NCBI RefSeq assembly: GCF_021483235.1
Contig: NZ_JAKEEC010000003.1
Coordinates: 125,326-189,325 of the forward strand
Origin: Arthrobacter alkaliphilus
Lineage (GTDB): Bacteria; Actinomycetota; Actinomycetes; Actinomycetales; Micrococcaceae
Length of the DNA stretch: 64,000 bases
Direction of reading: 5' to 3'
Part shown: piece after piece, positions 8,345-17,447 of the stretch
Layout: every line of letters begins with the position of its first letter
How positions within the stretch are numbered: position 1 is the first letter of the stretch
Made by a program: the position numbers and the translations under genes
The notes under the pieces: model-generated
What the model saw: the letters and a program-made list of their open reading frames with translations, nothing else
Databases searched by the model: none
What the model was told of the DNA's origin: nothing

Positions 8345-8877
8345 TGATTCCTGCTTGGGTCGTGACGGCCCAAGGGAACCATGAGCACGGGGCAGTTCTG
8401 GCGATGAGCCAAGTGCAAGGCTACAGATCCGGTCACCAGTCCTTCAAGCTTCCGGCCGAGGCCATGTTCCTTGGTTCCCACGACGATCATCGAAGCGTTG
8501 ATGCTCGCTGCATAACGGCCCAGCGAACGGGCGGGCTCACCGGCGAGCGTCACGAAAGTCCACTGCACACTCGTCCCATCGAGTTGCCCGGCGATACGGG
8601 ACCGGAGCGACTCGGCGATGGCCGCGGCGTCGTCGTCGATTCCGTCGGGATCAATCGCTTGGGCCGCCAGATGCCCGTCCCGGTCCCCTGCCGTGGGGAA
8701 GGTCGTGACGTCGGCGTAAGCCAGGACCAGCTCTAGTCCGGCACTGAGCGCCACTTCCGCCGCTTTCCCAACCACCGCGGCAGGCTGGCCCGGAAGCACA
8801 CCGGCCAACACGGGACCGTTCATGCGTGCCGGCCTGCCCGTGGCCTGCGGCTCGTCCGCGGTGCGGGGGTTGCCCAT
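8341..8877 (-). CDS. Universal stress protein (UspA family)
   Basis: The protein is 178 aa from ATG 8877, preceded by TTTGGAGG. The C-terminal nucleotide-binding pattern G-x2-G-x9-GS is visible in VGTKEHGLGRKLEGLVTGS, followed by CPVLMVPLG, so this is an ATP-binding-type Usp. The N-terminal VLAGVLPGQPAAVV replaces the usual Asp-containing VGVDGS. It is the first gene of an overlapping usp-fluC-fluC operon. A longer start at 8940 has no RBS. Confidence 0.88.
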   Translation of the reverse strand: MGNPRTADEPQATGRPARMNGPVLAGVLPGQPAAVVGKAAEVALSAGLELVLAYADVTTFPTAGDRDGHLAAQAIDPDGIDDDAAAIAESLRSRIAGQLDGTSVQWTFVTLAGEPARSLGRYAASINASMIVVGTKEHGLGRKLEGLVTGSVALHLAHRQNCPVLMVPLGRHDPSRNQ

Positions 8878-8992
8878 CGAGCCTCCAAATGTCCGGATCG
8901 TCGGGATGCGCTTCCATCTTGCTCCAGTATGGGCTTCCACGACTGGCGCTGTCCCGGGGCGCTGCTGGACGTCGCGAACCCGGCCGCCTGAC

Positions 8993-9262
8993 TCAACGCT
9001 CGTAGCGCAGCTCAGCCCGCACGTCCGTATCCTTGAGCCACGTCAACCTGGTGGCCGATCCGAAGGGATTCGGCCACCATTGCACCAGAACCTTGCCCTC
9101 CGAGGTCCGCGTGACCATGGCCGGAACATATTGGAGGTACTTCGGCCAAACGAGCTTGGCAATAACGGGCACTCTCGGAACGGTTGAAATCGGTTCCGTT
9201 TGCCGCGGGGCTGGTGCACCGACTGAATTCAAGGGCGCGGGATATTCAGGCTCGTCAGGCAT
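8993..9262 (-). CDS. Hypothetical protein
   Basis: The protein has 89 aa with an N-terminal Pro-rich part and a C-terminal LVWPKYLQYVPAMVTRTSEG and KVLVQWWPNPFGSATRLTWL that looks like a folded beta-strand segment. Codon use fits the neighbours. The RBS is weak and no family was recognised. It sits between the usp operon and a tRNA-like fragment. Confidence 0.5.
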   Translation of the reverse strand: MPDEPEYPAPLNSVGAPAPRQTEPISTVPRVPVIAKLVWPKYLQYVPAMVTRTSEGKVLVQWWPNPFGSATRLTWLKDTDVRAELRYER

Positions 9263-9293
9263 GCCCGAATACTACTGCGGGGCATAGACAATA

Positions 9294-9320
9294 TGGAGGT
9301 CAGGAGATTCGAACTCCTTA
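9294..9320 (-). other. tRNA-like 3' fragment (T-arm and acceptor end)
   Basis: On the minus strand the segment reads TAAGGAGTTCGAATCTCCTG followed by ACCTCCA. This is a perfect 5-bp T-stem with a TTCGAAT loop and a tRNA-like 3' end. No matching 5' half (GGAGGTC...) is found nearby, so it is not a functional tRNA. It may be the remnant of a tRNA-targeted integration or recombination. Confidence 0.45.
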
Positions 9321-9350
9321 CCCCAAAGCGCTCCGGAGCAACGGGCGCGC

Positions 9351-9384
9351 GGTGGCCGTTCCCCGCCTCTGGGGAATGGCCACC
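9351..9384 (-). terminator. Hairpin after the gluconokinase-GH3 gene
   Basis: 14-bp arms (GGTGGCCGTTCCCC / GGGGAATGGCCACC) with one G-T wobble and a 6-nt loop lie just downstream of the stop at 9390. The T-tract is poor. Confidence 0.5.
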
Positions 9385-9389
9385 ACACG

Positions 9390-11735
9390 CTAAAGTCGGG
9401 TGTCGAACGAGTCGCAGAAGACGTTCTCGTTGAACGTTCCCTGGAACTCCGACTTGCCCTGGATTTTCTGGATGGTAGCCCGGATGACCTCGCGGGTCCC
9501 TGCATGGGCGTTGATGGCCGTCTTGACCATTGGCACATCGATCAAGTGGTTCGGCTGGTTCAGCGAGACGAACACCGTGGGGACTTCCGTGACGTACCAC
9601 GGGATTTCCGCCGCCATCGGACTGGACCACTTGATGCGGATCGCAGCCTCTTGGGCAAAGCCCTTGACGTTGGCGAAGACGAATGCGGCATCGTACTTGT
9701 CCGCATAGTCGCCCGTTGCTTCGTCCGAGATGACGTCCATGAAGTTCACGCCGGACTCCCCCGCAGCTTCACGTTGCTCCGCCGTCTTGAAGAGGTGGAC
9801 CTCGAAACCGGCGGTTTCAAGTTCCTCTCTTACCGTATCCAGGTAGGCCAACGGATCCGCCCGGGTGAAATCGGAACCGCCCGAGACGCCGTACAGGCGA
9901 ATGCGCTTATGCGTCTCCGGGGTGATGGGCAGGTTGCCGGCAGTGTCTTTGATCAAGGTGACGGTTTTGTCGGCGATTTCCGCGGCGACGGCGAGATGGG
10001 CCTCGCTGCCGATCAGCCCCAGCGCCTCGGGCGACGGCGTCAATTCTTCCGGCAGTCTCTTGTGCAGCCCGAGGCTGGCCTTCAACCCCAGAATCCGGCG
10101 CAGCGCGTCATGGAGGCGCTGATCGCTGATCACGCCCGATTTGTAGCCGTCCATCATGTACTGAAAGTCCTCCGCCGGGTTGCGGAAGAACAGGAACATG
10201 TCGCAGCCGGCGGCGATGGTGGCTGGAACGAGGTCCTTGCGTTTCTTGGCCTGGGTGAGGCCGACCATTTGGGATGCATCCGTGAGGATCAGTCCATTGA
10301 AGCCGAGTTCGCCACGGAGCAAGTCCTGGAGAAGCTCCGGAGAGAGTGTGGCGGGCAGGATGTCCCTGTCCTGCGTCCCGGGACGGAAATGCCGTGTGAG
10401 CTCCGGCGCCCCGATGTGTCCGACCATGATCGACTGGATGCCGTGGCCGATCATTTCCCGGTAAACATGCCCGTAGCTGGAATTCCATTCCTCATACCCG
10501 AGCGTGTTGTACGAAGTGACCACGTGCTGGTCGCGTTCGTCCACGCCGTCGCCCGGGAAATGCTTGATGGCGCAGACCGTGGGCGACTCGCTGATGCCGT
10601 CGAAGTACTCCTTTGCCCGCTCCACCACGATTTCCGGTGTGTTGCCGAAGGCGCGGGTGGAGATGACCGTGTTCCGCCAGTTGTAGTGGATGTCCACGAT
10701 CGGCGCGAAGGCCCAGTTGCAGCCCAAGGCGGCGGTTTCGACGCCGGCCACCTGGCCCATTTTCCGGGCGATGGACTTGTCCGGATGGGAACCGGCCTGC
10801 AAGTGGGTTGAGACGAATGTTCCGTCGTCGCAGCTTCCAGCCCCTCCCATTTCCGGGTTGGAGGCCACCAGAAGCGGTATGCGCGTCTTCGATTGGGCGT
10901 AACGGATGTGTTGCTGGACAGCGGCGGACGGACCGGGCCTGTACCGCATGCCGCCGACGTGATAGTTCTCCAGCACGCCGTCGAGGTACTCCGGGGAGTA
11001 ATCGTTGTTGTGGTTGATGAAGAGCTGCCCGATTTTTTCCTCAAGGCTCATGCCGCGGATGGTGGAGTCCACCCAGGCAACCGCCTCGTCGTCGAGGTTG
11101 AACGGCGCCGACTGGAGGTCGACGTCGAACTGCCGCGCCTGGGTGCCCGCGGTGCCCGGGCTGCCGGCCGCCGGAGCTTTGGAACCCGCGGCGGCGGCAA
11201 TTCCAGCCAGCGCCTCCGAAACAACCTCGCTTACCGGGGCGGCAATGTCGACGACGAAGCCGGCCTCGTCGTCGTCGAGCGGTTCCAGGGTGGCGAGTTG
11301 CGAATCGAGGAGGGCGGGCGGCATGAAGTGGCCGGATCGCCCTTCTGTCCGTTTCCTCAGCACCTCCTTGCTGCCGTGCAGGTGCAGGAAGACGGTGTCC
11401 GGCGCTTTCTCACGGATGGAGTCCCGGTAGCTGCGCCGGAGGGCAGAGCACGCGAGAACCAGCCCGCCGTCGCCTGCTTTGGCGAGTTCGGTGCCCACCG
11501 TCGCCAGCCACGGCCAGCGGTCCTCATCGGTCAGCGGTGTTCCTGCAGCCATCTTGGCAACGTTTTCCACCGGATGGAGCGAATCGCCGTCGATGAACGG
11601 AACTCCCAAAGCACGGGCGACGAGGTCCCCGATGGTGGTCTTGCCGCAACCGGAGACGCCCATCACCACGATGCGCCGCGGTTTCTCCGCCGCTGCGCTG
11701 GGGTCGCCGGTTGCGGCCACGCTGCTACCAGTCAT
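9390..11735 (-). CDS. Gluconokinase-GH3 glycosidase fusion protein
   Basis: This is one uninterrupted frame of 781 aa. Residues 20-170 are a complete GntK-type gluconokinase: Walker [10 protein letters not shown] at 26-34, DGDSLHP at 49-55, and [16 protein letters not shown] around 136. Residues 175-205 form an Ala/Gly/Pro-rich linker. Residues 210-781 are a glycoside hydrolase family 3 protein with KHFPGDG at 391-397 followed by a DERDQH stretch (NagZ-like) and LILTDASQM around 482-490, where Asp486 is the probable nucleophile. The start overlaps the manD stop by 11 bp, so the two genes are coupled. No signal peptide is present, so it should act in the cytoplasm. A free-standing gntK exists at 21701. 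The substrate of the GH3 part is unknown. Confidence 0.85.
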   Translation of the reverse strand: MTGSSVAATGDPSAAAEKPRRIVVMGVSGCGKTTIGDLVARALGVPFIDGDSLHPVENVAKMAAGTPLTDEDRWPWLATVGTELAKAGDGGLVLACSALRRSYRDSIREKAPDTVFLHLHGSKEVLRKRTEGRSGHFMPPALLDSQLATLEPLDDDEAGFVVDIAAPVSEVVSEALAGIAAAAGSKAPAAGSPGTAGTQARQFDVDLQSAPFNLDDEAVAWVDSTIRGMSLEEKIGQLFINHNNDYSPEYLDGVLENYHVGGMRYRPGPSAAVQQHIRYAQSKTRIPLLVASNPEMGGAGSCDDGTFVSTHLQAGSHPDKSIARKMGQVAGVETAALGCNWAFAPIVDIHYNWRNTVISTRAFGNTPEIVVERAKEYFDGISESPTVCAIKHFPGDGVDERDQHVVTSYNTLGYEEWNSSYGHVYREMIGHGIQSIMVGHIGAPELTRHFRPGTQDRDILPATLSPELLQDLLRGELGFNGLILTDASQMVGLTQAKKRKDLVPATIAAGCDMFLFFRNPAEDFQYMMDGYKSGVISDQRLHDALRRILGLKASLGLHKRLPEELTPSPEALGLIGSEAHLAVAAEIADKTVTLIKDTAGNLPITPETHKRIRLYGVSGGSDFTRADPLAYLDTVREELETAGFEVHLFKTAEQREAAGESGVNFMDVISDEATGDYADKYDAAFVFANVKGFAQEAAIRIKWSSPMAAEIPWYVTEVPTVFVSLNQPNHLIDVPMVKTAINAHAGTREVIRATIQKIQGKSEFQGTFNENVFCDSFDTRL

Positions 11736-12954
11736 GGACGGTGCCGTCCACGAGGCGGTTGTAGGGCAGGTAGGCCTGCTGGTACGGGAAGGAGTTGGCG
11801 GCTTCTTCGTTGAATTCGACGCCGAGGCCGGGGTTGTCGCCTGGGTGCAGGTAGCCGTCGGTGAAGGTCATGGACTGCTCGAAGACCGTGTTGGTCTTGT
11901 CCGAGTGCTGCATGTACTCCTGGATACCGTAGTTGTGGATGGCCAGGCCAACGTGAAGCTGAGCGGCGAAACCCACGGGGGAAATGTCGGTGGGGCCGTG
12001 GAAGCCGGACTTGATCTGGTACTGGGCGGCGAAGTCCATGACCTTCTTCAGCGGCGAAATTCCGCCGAAGTGGGTGGACGCGGCCCGTACGTAGTCGATC
12101 AGCTGTTCCTTGATGAGGGTCTGGAAATCGTAGACCGTGTTGAAGATTTCACCGATGGCCAGCGGCGTCGTAGTGTGCTGCCGGACCAAGCGGAGCCCCT
12201 CCTGGTTTTCCGCCGGAGTGCAGTCTTCGAGCCAGAACAGGTCGTACGGTTCCAAGGCTTTGCCGAGCTTGGCGGCTTGGATCGGGGTCATGCGGTGGTG
12301 ACCGTCGTGCAGGAGCGGGATTTCCGGACCGAACTCGTTCCGGACGGCCTCGAAGACCGTTGGCAGGTGGCGCAGGTAGGCGCGGGTGTCCCAGTCTTCT
12401 TCCTGCGGAAACGCGCCGCGGCCGGCGGGCTCGTAGTCGTAGCGCTCACCCGAGGCCTGAGCCTGCGCGGCGACACCGTACACGGCCTTGATGCCAGGGA
12501 TGGCGGTCTGGATGCGGATCGACTTGTAGCCCAGTTCGAGGTGCTCGCGGACCGAGTCGAACAACGAAGGGATGTCCGCGCCCGAGGCGTGGCCGTATGC
12601 GCGGAGGCCGTTACGGGAGGCGCCGCCGAGCAGCTGGTACACCGGCAGTCCGGCAACCTTGCCCTTGATGTCCCAGAGGGCCATGTCGACGGCGGCGATC
12701 GCGGCCATGGTTACGGGTCCGCGGCGCCAGTACGCGCTGCGGTATAGGAACTGCCAAGTGTCCTCGATGCGGTGCGGGTCCTTGCCGATCAGCAGCTGGG
12801 CAACATGTTCCTTCAGGTATGCGGCGACGGCGAGTTCACGGCCGTTGAGCGTCGCGTCGCCGATGCCGGTGACGCCCTCATCGGTGGTGATTCGCAACGT
12901 TACGAAGTTCCGGGTGGGGCTGGTCACGAACACTTCAGCGGCAGTGATTTTCAC
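11725..12954 (-). CDS. manD: D-mannonate dehydratase (enolase superfamily), copy 1
   Basis: The protein has 409 aa with a GTG start after AAAGGACC. It has the ManD/RspA layout: N-terminal capping domain ([28 protein letters not shown]), then a TIM barrel with putative Mg ligands in [19 protein letters not shown] and LAIGEIFN. It should dehydrate D-mannonate to 2-keto-3-deoxygluconate, although some family members accept D-gluconate or have little activity. It is similar throughout to the copy at 38425. It heads a two-gene unit with the gluconokinase-GH3 fusion, and a GCAACCGGTTGC palindrome lies 102 bp upstream. Confidence 0.85.
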   Translation of the reverse strand: MKITAAEVFVTSPTRNFVTLRITTDEGVTGIGDATLNGRELAVAAYLKEHVAQLLIGKDPHRIEDTWQFLYRSAYWRRGPVTMAAIAAVDMALWDIKGKVAGLPVYQLLGGASRNGLRAYGHASGADIPSLFDSVREHLELGYKSIRIQTAIPGIKAVYGVAAQAQASGERYDYEPAGRGAFPQEEDWDTRAYLRHLPTVFEAVRNEFGPEIPLLHDGHHRMTPIQAAKLGKALEPYDLFWLEDCTPAENQEGLRLVRQHTTTPLAIGEIFNTVYDFQTLIKEQLIDYVRAASTHFGGISPLKKVMDFAAQYQIKSGFHGPTDISPVGFAAQLHVGLAIHNYGIQEYMQHSDKTNTVFEQSMTFTDGYLHPGDNPGLGVEFNEEAANSFPYQQAYLPYNRLVDGTVHDW

Positions 12955-13056
12955 AGCTGGTCCTTTCAGGGTTGCTGATCGAGGGCTGGGCTGGTCCGGA
13001 TGCGACGTGCATCACAGAGCAGGTAAAAACGATCTTAGGATGGATGACAATTATTG

Positions 13057-13068
13057 GCAACCGGTTGC
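13057..13068. promoter_or_regulatory. LacI-type operator upstream of manD copy 1
   Basis: The perfect 12-bp palindrome GCAACCGGTTGC has the CpG-centred form typical of LacI/GalR operators. The same core occurs upstream of uxaC, and a variant occurs upstream of the oxidoreductase operon at 20547. Confidence 0.65.
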
Positions 13069-13087
13069 AGTACTATTTCGTCGGGCT

Positions 13088-13350
13088 GGTGACCGGGCGT
13101 CCGGGGAGAACCCCCAACATCTGACCGGGCATCCCAGGAAACCCCCAAATACGTGACCGGGCATCCCAGGAAAACCCCCAACATCTGACCGGGCATCCCA
13201 GGAAAACCCACGATTAAGTGACCGGGCGTCCGGGGAAACAGGCGCCCACTCACATCCGGCGCGTTTCCGACCGACGCCCGGTCACATCCGGCGCGTTTTC
13301 GACCGACGCCCGGTCACATCCGGCGCGTTTTCGAGAGACGCCCGGTCACG
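13088..13350. repeat. Block of 32-bp repeats in two opposing orientations
   Basis: Five direct units starting TGACCGGGC lie at 13090, 13122, 13154, 13186 and 13219 (period 32-33 bp). Each continues with a GAAAACCCCCAAC-like part. They are followed by three inverted units with GCCCGGTCA at 13276, 13308 and 13340, plus one degraded unit near 13244, each containing the complementary GCGCGTTTTCGA. Read on their own strands, all units share TGACCGGGCRTC and a GAAAAC core. Short ORFs crossing the block are artefacts. The block fills most of the 428-bp gap between manD and the fructuronate reductase gene. Confidence 0.85.
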
Positions 13351-13382
13351 TATCGGGGTATGAACGGCCGCGACCGGTCGGA

Positions 13383-14795
13383 TTACTTGAGGTTGCCGGC
13401 AGCCGCGAAGGACTCGGCCAAACGCTCAACGAGATCCACGACGGCCGCGTCGGAAACCAACTCCGGATCCACAAGCCCGAGCAGGGCCTCGAGCCGGGGA
13501 CGGCCCGCGAGAAGATTCGCGGCGGCGATGTCGGCGGCCAACGGATCCTGGAGGCCGGTGGCCGTCGCAGTGTAGGCGGTCCAGGCTGCGAGCATCCGTG
13601 CAGAGGCTTGCCCGCTGCGCCCGGCTGCGCGCTCGGCCCGGAGCACCGGCAATGCCCGCATGCGCAGTTTGGCGCTGCCGTCCATGGCTATCTGGGCCAG
13701 ATGATGGGCGATCCGGGAGTTCCCGAAGCGCTCCAGCAGGGCGGCCCGGTACTCGGGGATGCCCAAGTCCTCACCGGGCAGGTTTGAGGCTGCCTCGTCC
13801 CAAAACTCCTCCACGGCCTGCCGGCAGAAATTGTCGGCAAGTGCTTCGGCCACTGTCTTGTGTCCGCGCAGCTGGCCGGCATAGGCGAGCAGCGAGTGGG
13901 CGCCGTTGAGGAGCCACAGCTTGCGGTTCTCGTAGGGCTCGATCTCGTCCACGAACACAGCGCCCGCATCCTCCCAGCGGGGCCGTCCCGCGGGAAAGTC
14001 CCCGCTGAGAACCCAGTTCACGAATGGCTCGGCGACCACAGGCGATTCGTCACGGTATCCGCAGGCTGCGGCGACGGCGTCGATATCGGCCGCCGTTGTA
14101 CGCGGAGTGATGCGGTCAACGGAAGTGCTGACAAAGCTGACGTTGGTGTCGATCCAGGCGGCGAGTCCGGCGTCAAACGCCCCGGCCATCCCCGTCACGG
14201 CGCTTCTGGCAACGGTCCCGTTGTTGGAGAGGTTGTCACAGCAGACTACGGCGATCGGACCGGCGTCGGCGGCGCGACGCTCGGCGAGACCGAGAACCAG
14301 GCGGCCCAGTGGCGTCGCCGGCTTGCCGGAAGCCGAACCGCCGGCGAGCACGCCGAGGTCCGCGACGACGTCGGGCGCTTGGCTATCCAGCTTCCCATCG
14401 ACCCCGAGCCGGTAGGCGGCTTCGGTGATGGTGAGTGTGATGAGCGACGTCGGCGGTGCCGAGACGAGCTCGACAAAACGCTCGACGTCGGCACCGTCGA
14501 CGGCCTCGACAATGCTGCCGATGACTTCGAACGAATCACCGGCGTCCGAGCGCTCCACCAGGGTGTACAGGCCGTCCTGCGGTGCGAGGACTTCCGCGGC
14601 ATCCGGCCGGCGGCCCGTGAAGGATGCGATGCCCCATTCAGCCGCGTCGCTTGCATGCTGCGTGTACCACGCCTGGTGGGAGCGGTGGAAGGCCCCCAGT
14701 CCCATGTGCACAATGCGCACGGGAGCTTTGGCGAGGGGCTGGACGGCGCGGCTCAGCCGGGGAAGCTCCGCGGTTCGCGCGGGTTCGCCGCTCAC
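13383..14795 (-). CDS. uxuB: Mannitol dehydrogenase family protein, probable fructuronate reductase
   Basis: The protein is 470 aa from GTG 14795, which overlaps the uxaC stop as GTGA. An N-terminal Rossmann part (IVHMGLGAFHRSHQAWYTQ) is followed by the polyol dehydrogenase segment KLWLLNGAHSLLAY with the characteristic Lys-Asn-His residues. Coupling to uxaC points to reduction of D-fructuronate to D-mannonate with NADH rather than to mannitol or altronate metabolism. A longer frame from 14945 would lie entirely over uxaC and is rejected. Confidence 0.88.
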   Translation of the reverse strand: MSGEPARTAELPRLSRAVQPLAKAPVRIVHMGLGAFHRSHQAWYTQHASDAAEWGIASFTGRRPDAAEVLAPQDGLYTLVERSDAGDSFEVIGSIVEAVDGADVERFVELVSAPPTSLITLTITEAAYRLGVDGKLDSQAPDVVADLGVLAGGSASGKPATPLGRLVLGLAERRAADAGPIAVVCCDNLSNNGTVARSAVTGMAGAFDAGLAAWIDTNVSFVSTSVDRITPRTTAADIDAVAAACGYRDESPVVAEPFVNWVLSGDFPAGRPRWEDAGAVFVDEIEPYENRKLWLLNGAHSLLAYAGQLRGHKTVAEALADNFCRQAVEEFWDEAASNLPGEDLGIPEYRAALLERFGNSRIAHHLAQIAMDGSAKLRMRALPVLRAERAAGRSGQASARMLAAWTAYTATATGLQDPLAADIAAANLLAGRPRLEALLGLVDPELVSDAAVVDLVERLAESFAAAGNLK

Positions 14796-16198
14796 AGCTT
14801 GAAAACCCTTCGGGGCGAGGAGTCGACGACGTCGACGATGATTTCGTGGGCTCGGTCTTCGCTGACACGGTGCTCGGCGACGAGGCGGGCAAGGAAGGAT
14901 GCTTCGACCCGGCGGGAGGCGTCGTGCCGGGCCGGGATGGAGCAAAACGCGCGGGTGTCGTCAATGAAGCCCGAGGACCGGGAGAAGCCGGTGGTCTCGG
15001 TGACGGCGGAGCGGAAGCGGAGCATGGCGTCAGGTGCGTCGAGGAACCACCACGGCGCGCCGAGGTAGACGGAAGGGTAGAAGCCTGCCAGTGGGGCCAG
15101 CTCGCGGGAAAACACCGTCTCGTCAAGGGTGAACAGCACCAAATGGAAGTCCTTGGCAGTGCCGAAGTCCTGCAGGAGGGGCCTGACCGCCTCGGTGTAG
15201 TTCACGGCGAACGGGATGTCGTGTCCCGTGTCGGCACCGAAGGCTTCGAACGTGGGCTGGTGGTGGTTGCGGAACGAACCGGGGTGGATGGTCATGACGA
15301 GACCGTCTTCCACGGACATCCTGGCCATCTGGTACATCATGTGGGCTTCGAACGTATCGCGGTCCTCGGCCGAGGCCTTGCCGGCCCGTGCCAACTCGAA
15401 GATCCGCTCGGCTTCGGCCCGGTCCAGCTTGAGCGTTGCCGGGGTGCGGACGCCGTGGTCGGCGGAAACCGCACCTTGGTCCACGAAATAACGACGGCGG
15501 TTCTCCAGGGCCGTGATGTAGCCGGCGTATCCAGTGGTCCCGTCGCCCGCAGAATCGATAAGCCGTTCGACGTTGGCACTCCACGACGGGTGTGCGATGT
15601 TCAGGTAGGCGTCCGGGCGGAAGGTCGGCAGCACCCGGCCGTTGAAGGAGGCATCCTCAGCGATGGCCTTGTGGTTGGCCAGGCTGTCCAGGGGATCGTC
15701 GGTGGTGGCAAGGACCTCGATATTGAAGTCCTTGAAGAGCTGGCGCGGACGGAAGTCAGGCTCTACGAGCTTGGCGGCAATAGCGTCGTAGCTGGCATCC
15801 GCGGGCATCTCGCCAAGGTCGGCCCCAAGCTTGAACACGCTGTCGAACTGCGTGCGCAGCCAGTACCCGGATGCAGTGCCATCGAAGAGGGGCCAGGCCT
15901 GGACGAAAGCCCGCCAGATCTCCCGCGATTCAGAGGGCTTGGCGCCTCCCGAGAGCAGCTTGCCCATGGGGACTCCGCTCGCGTGAATCAGCCGGGTGAC
16001 GTAGTGGTCCGGGCTCACCAGAAGCGCGGCCGGATCAGGGAACGGCGTGTTGTTGTTGATGACGGCGGCGTCAACATGGCCGTGCGGGGAGATGATGGGC
16101 AGGTCCTGGACGCGCTCCAGAAGGGAGCGCGCAATGCTGCGCGTCCCGGGATCAGCGGGCAGGAGCCGGTCAGGATTGGCTGCGATCGACTGTGACAT
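14792..16198 (-). CDS. uxaC: Glucuronate (uronate) isomerase
   Basis: The protein has 468 aa, the normal UxaC length. N-terminal ISPHGHVDA carries the metal-binding HxH of the amidohydrolase-like barrel. DFGTAKDFHLVLFTLDETVF and LAPLAGFYPSVYLGAPWWFL match UxaC. It converts D-glucuronate to D-fructuronate (and galacturonate to tagaturonate). It is the first gene of a two-gene operon, with a CAACCGGTTG operator 33 bp upstream of the start. Confidence 0.95.
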   Translation of the reverse strand: MSQSIAANPDRLLPADPGTRSIARSLLERVQDLPIISPHGHVDAAVINNNTPFPDPAALLVSPDHYVTRLIHASGVPMGKLLSGGAKPSESREIWRAFVQAWPLFDGTASGYWLRTQFDSVFKLGADLGEMPADASYDAIAAKLVEPDFRPRQLFKDFNIEVLATTDDPLDSLANHKAIAEDASFNGRVLPTFRPDAYLNIAHPSWSANVERLIDSAGDGTTGYAGYITALENRRRYFVDQGAVSADHGVRTPATLKLDRAEAERIFELARAGKASAEDRDTFEAHMMYQMARMSVEDGLVMTIHPGSFRNHHQPTFEAFGADTGHDIPFAVNYTEAVRPLLQDFGTAKDFHLVLFTLDETVFSRELAPLAGFYPSVYLGAPWWFLDAPDAMLRFRSAVTETTGFSRSSGFIDDTRAFCSIPARHDASRRVEASFLARLVAEHRVSEDRAHEIIVDVVDSSPRRVFKL

Positions 16199-16230
16199 AG
16201 GTCAATTTTGGTTCGGAAGAATCAAACTGT

Positions 16231-16240
16231 CAACCGGTTG
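16231..16240. promoter_or_regulatory. LacI-type operator upstream of uxaC
   Basis: CAACCGGTTG within TGTCAACCGGTTGCCA is followed by a weaker CACCGTTGCA. It lies in the 89 bp between the lacI stop and the uxaC start, so uxaC probably has its own promoter and is repressed here. Confidence 0.65.
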
Positions 16241-16287
16241 CCAACTATTGCCACACCGTTGCATTTCCCGCCGGAGGCCGCTTGGAG

Positions 16288-17334
16288 TTAGGCGATCAGG
16301 CGCCCGCTGGAGCCGCGGACCACGAGCTCCGTGTCCACGCGGACTGCTTCCGCCGGCCCTTCCTGGCCCAGCAACATGTCCAGCAGGAGTGTCGCCGCGC
16401 GGGAACCGCACTCCCCCAGGGGCGATCTCACCGTACTGAGCGCCGGCGTCGTGAAGTCTGCGCCGAAGATGTCGTCGAAGCCCACGATGCTGATCTGGTC
16501 CGGAACGTGCATTCCGGCGGCCTGGAGTTCCTGCATGAGGCCAATGGCAAGGAGATCGTTGTAGGTGATCACCGCCGTCGCACCGCTTGCGAGGACGTCG
16601 CGCGCTACTTGCCGGCCGCCGTCGACGGTTGGCTTGGACGATTCCAAACGGACCGCTGCCAACTTGTACCAATCGCAGGCAGCTTGGACCCCCTCCCACC
16701 GGCGACGCGACATCCAGGACTGCGCCGGACCAGCAACATAGGCGAGCTGTTGGTGGCCGTTGGCGGCAAGGCTCCGCACGGCCTGGCTAATCCCCTTGTT
16801 GACGTCCGGTACCACGCATGGCACGCCCTCGATTTCGCGGTTGATCACGACCACCGGTTTGTCCGCGGCCAAGGCCCGGATTCTCTCGTCGTCCATGCGG
16901 GGGCTCGCCAAAATGAGGCCGTCCACCGTGCTCAACATCCTCCGGGCGGCGGTCAGTTCCGTCTCAGGCGACTCCGCAGACTCCGCCAAGACCAAGGTGT
17001 AGTCACGGGCTGACCCCGTGGTCTCCGCGCCCCGGATGATGTCGAAGAACGTCGGGTTGGTGATATCCGCGACGATTAGTCCGATCGTCTGGGTACGCCC
17101 GGTGGGGAGTGCCCGGGCGAAGGGGTTCACTTGGTAGTTCAACTGCTCCGCGGCATCCTCGATGATCTTCTGGGTCTTGGCACTGACCCTGCCCGGTTTG
17201 CTCAGCGCGCGGGAGACCGTCGACGGGTTGACTCCCGCGAGCCTCGCGATGTCGTAGATGGTGGGCGAGGATTTCTCTCCGCGTCCGCGCTTGGCGGGGG
17301 AAGGTGCTGCTCCGGAATTCATCGCTTCGGTCAC
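16288..17334 (-). CDS. LacI family regulator, probable regulator of cluster 1
   Basis: The protein has 348 aa. The HTH is at about residues 24-60 (PTIYDIARLAGVNPSTVSRA), the hinge region follows (NPFARALPTGRTQTIGLIVA), then a periplasmic-binding-like effector domain containing GFDDIFGADF. The hinge helix does not show the usual AARxL form (FARAL here). It lies directly upstream of uxaC-uxuB and among three copies of a CAACCGGTTG-type operator, so it is the best candidate repressor for the cluster. The inducer is probably a uronate or KDG-type intermediate (inference). Confidence 0.88.
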   Translation of the reverse strand: MTEAMNSGAAPSPAKRGRGEKSSPTIYDIARLAGVNPSTVSRALSKPGRVSAKTQKIIEDAAEQLNYQVNPFARALPTGRTQTIGLIVADITNPTFFDIIRGAETTGSARDYTLVLAESAESPETELTAARRMLSTVDGLILASPRMDDERIRALAADKPVVVINREIEGVPCVVPDVNKGISQAVRSLAANGHQQLAYVAGPAQSWMSRRRWEGVQAACDWYKLAAVRLESSKPTVDGGRQVARDVLASGATAVITYNDLLAIGLMQELQAAGMHVPDQISIVGFDDIFGADFTTPALSTVRSPLGECGSRAATLLLDMLLGQEGPAEAVRVDTELVVRGSSGRLIA

Positions 17335-17353
17335 CGCTCCATCGTAATCTTGC

Positions 17354-17382
17354 TTGGCAACAAAAGCCGGACGGTTGCCAAA
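17354..17382. promoter_or_regulatory. Inverted repeat upstream of the lacI gene
   Basis: TTGGCAAC and GTTGCCAA flank a 12-bp spacer. The half-sites match those of the CAACCGGTTG operators but are spread apart, which is consistent with autoregulation. It lies 20-48 bp upstream of the lacI start. Confidence 0.5.
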
Positions 17383-17447
17383 CCGCCCTGCCGGCCACCG
17401 CCCTGCTTCAGTCCCCTGCTTTAGTGCCCTATTAACCTGCCGCGCCG

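Noticed and set aside
8878..8992. Fluoride riboswitch before the usp-fluC operon
   Set aside because: I could not find the conserved pseudoknot sequence of the crcB motif on the minus strand. A covariance search would be needed to exclude it fully.
13035..13253. 72-aa frame on the minus strand in the repeat block
   Set aside because: Its apparent protein repeats (PGMPGQ..., TPGH...) come only from the 32-bp DNA repeats.
13088..13350. CRISPR array
   Set aside because: Units are contiguous at 32 bp with no unique spacers, orientation reverses midway, and no cas genes are present.
13383..14945. Longer N-terminus for the fructuronate reductase
   Set aside because: The extra 50 codons overlap uxaC entirely and are Arg/Pro-rich. 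The GTGA overlap at 14792-14795 is the natural start.
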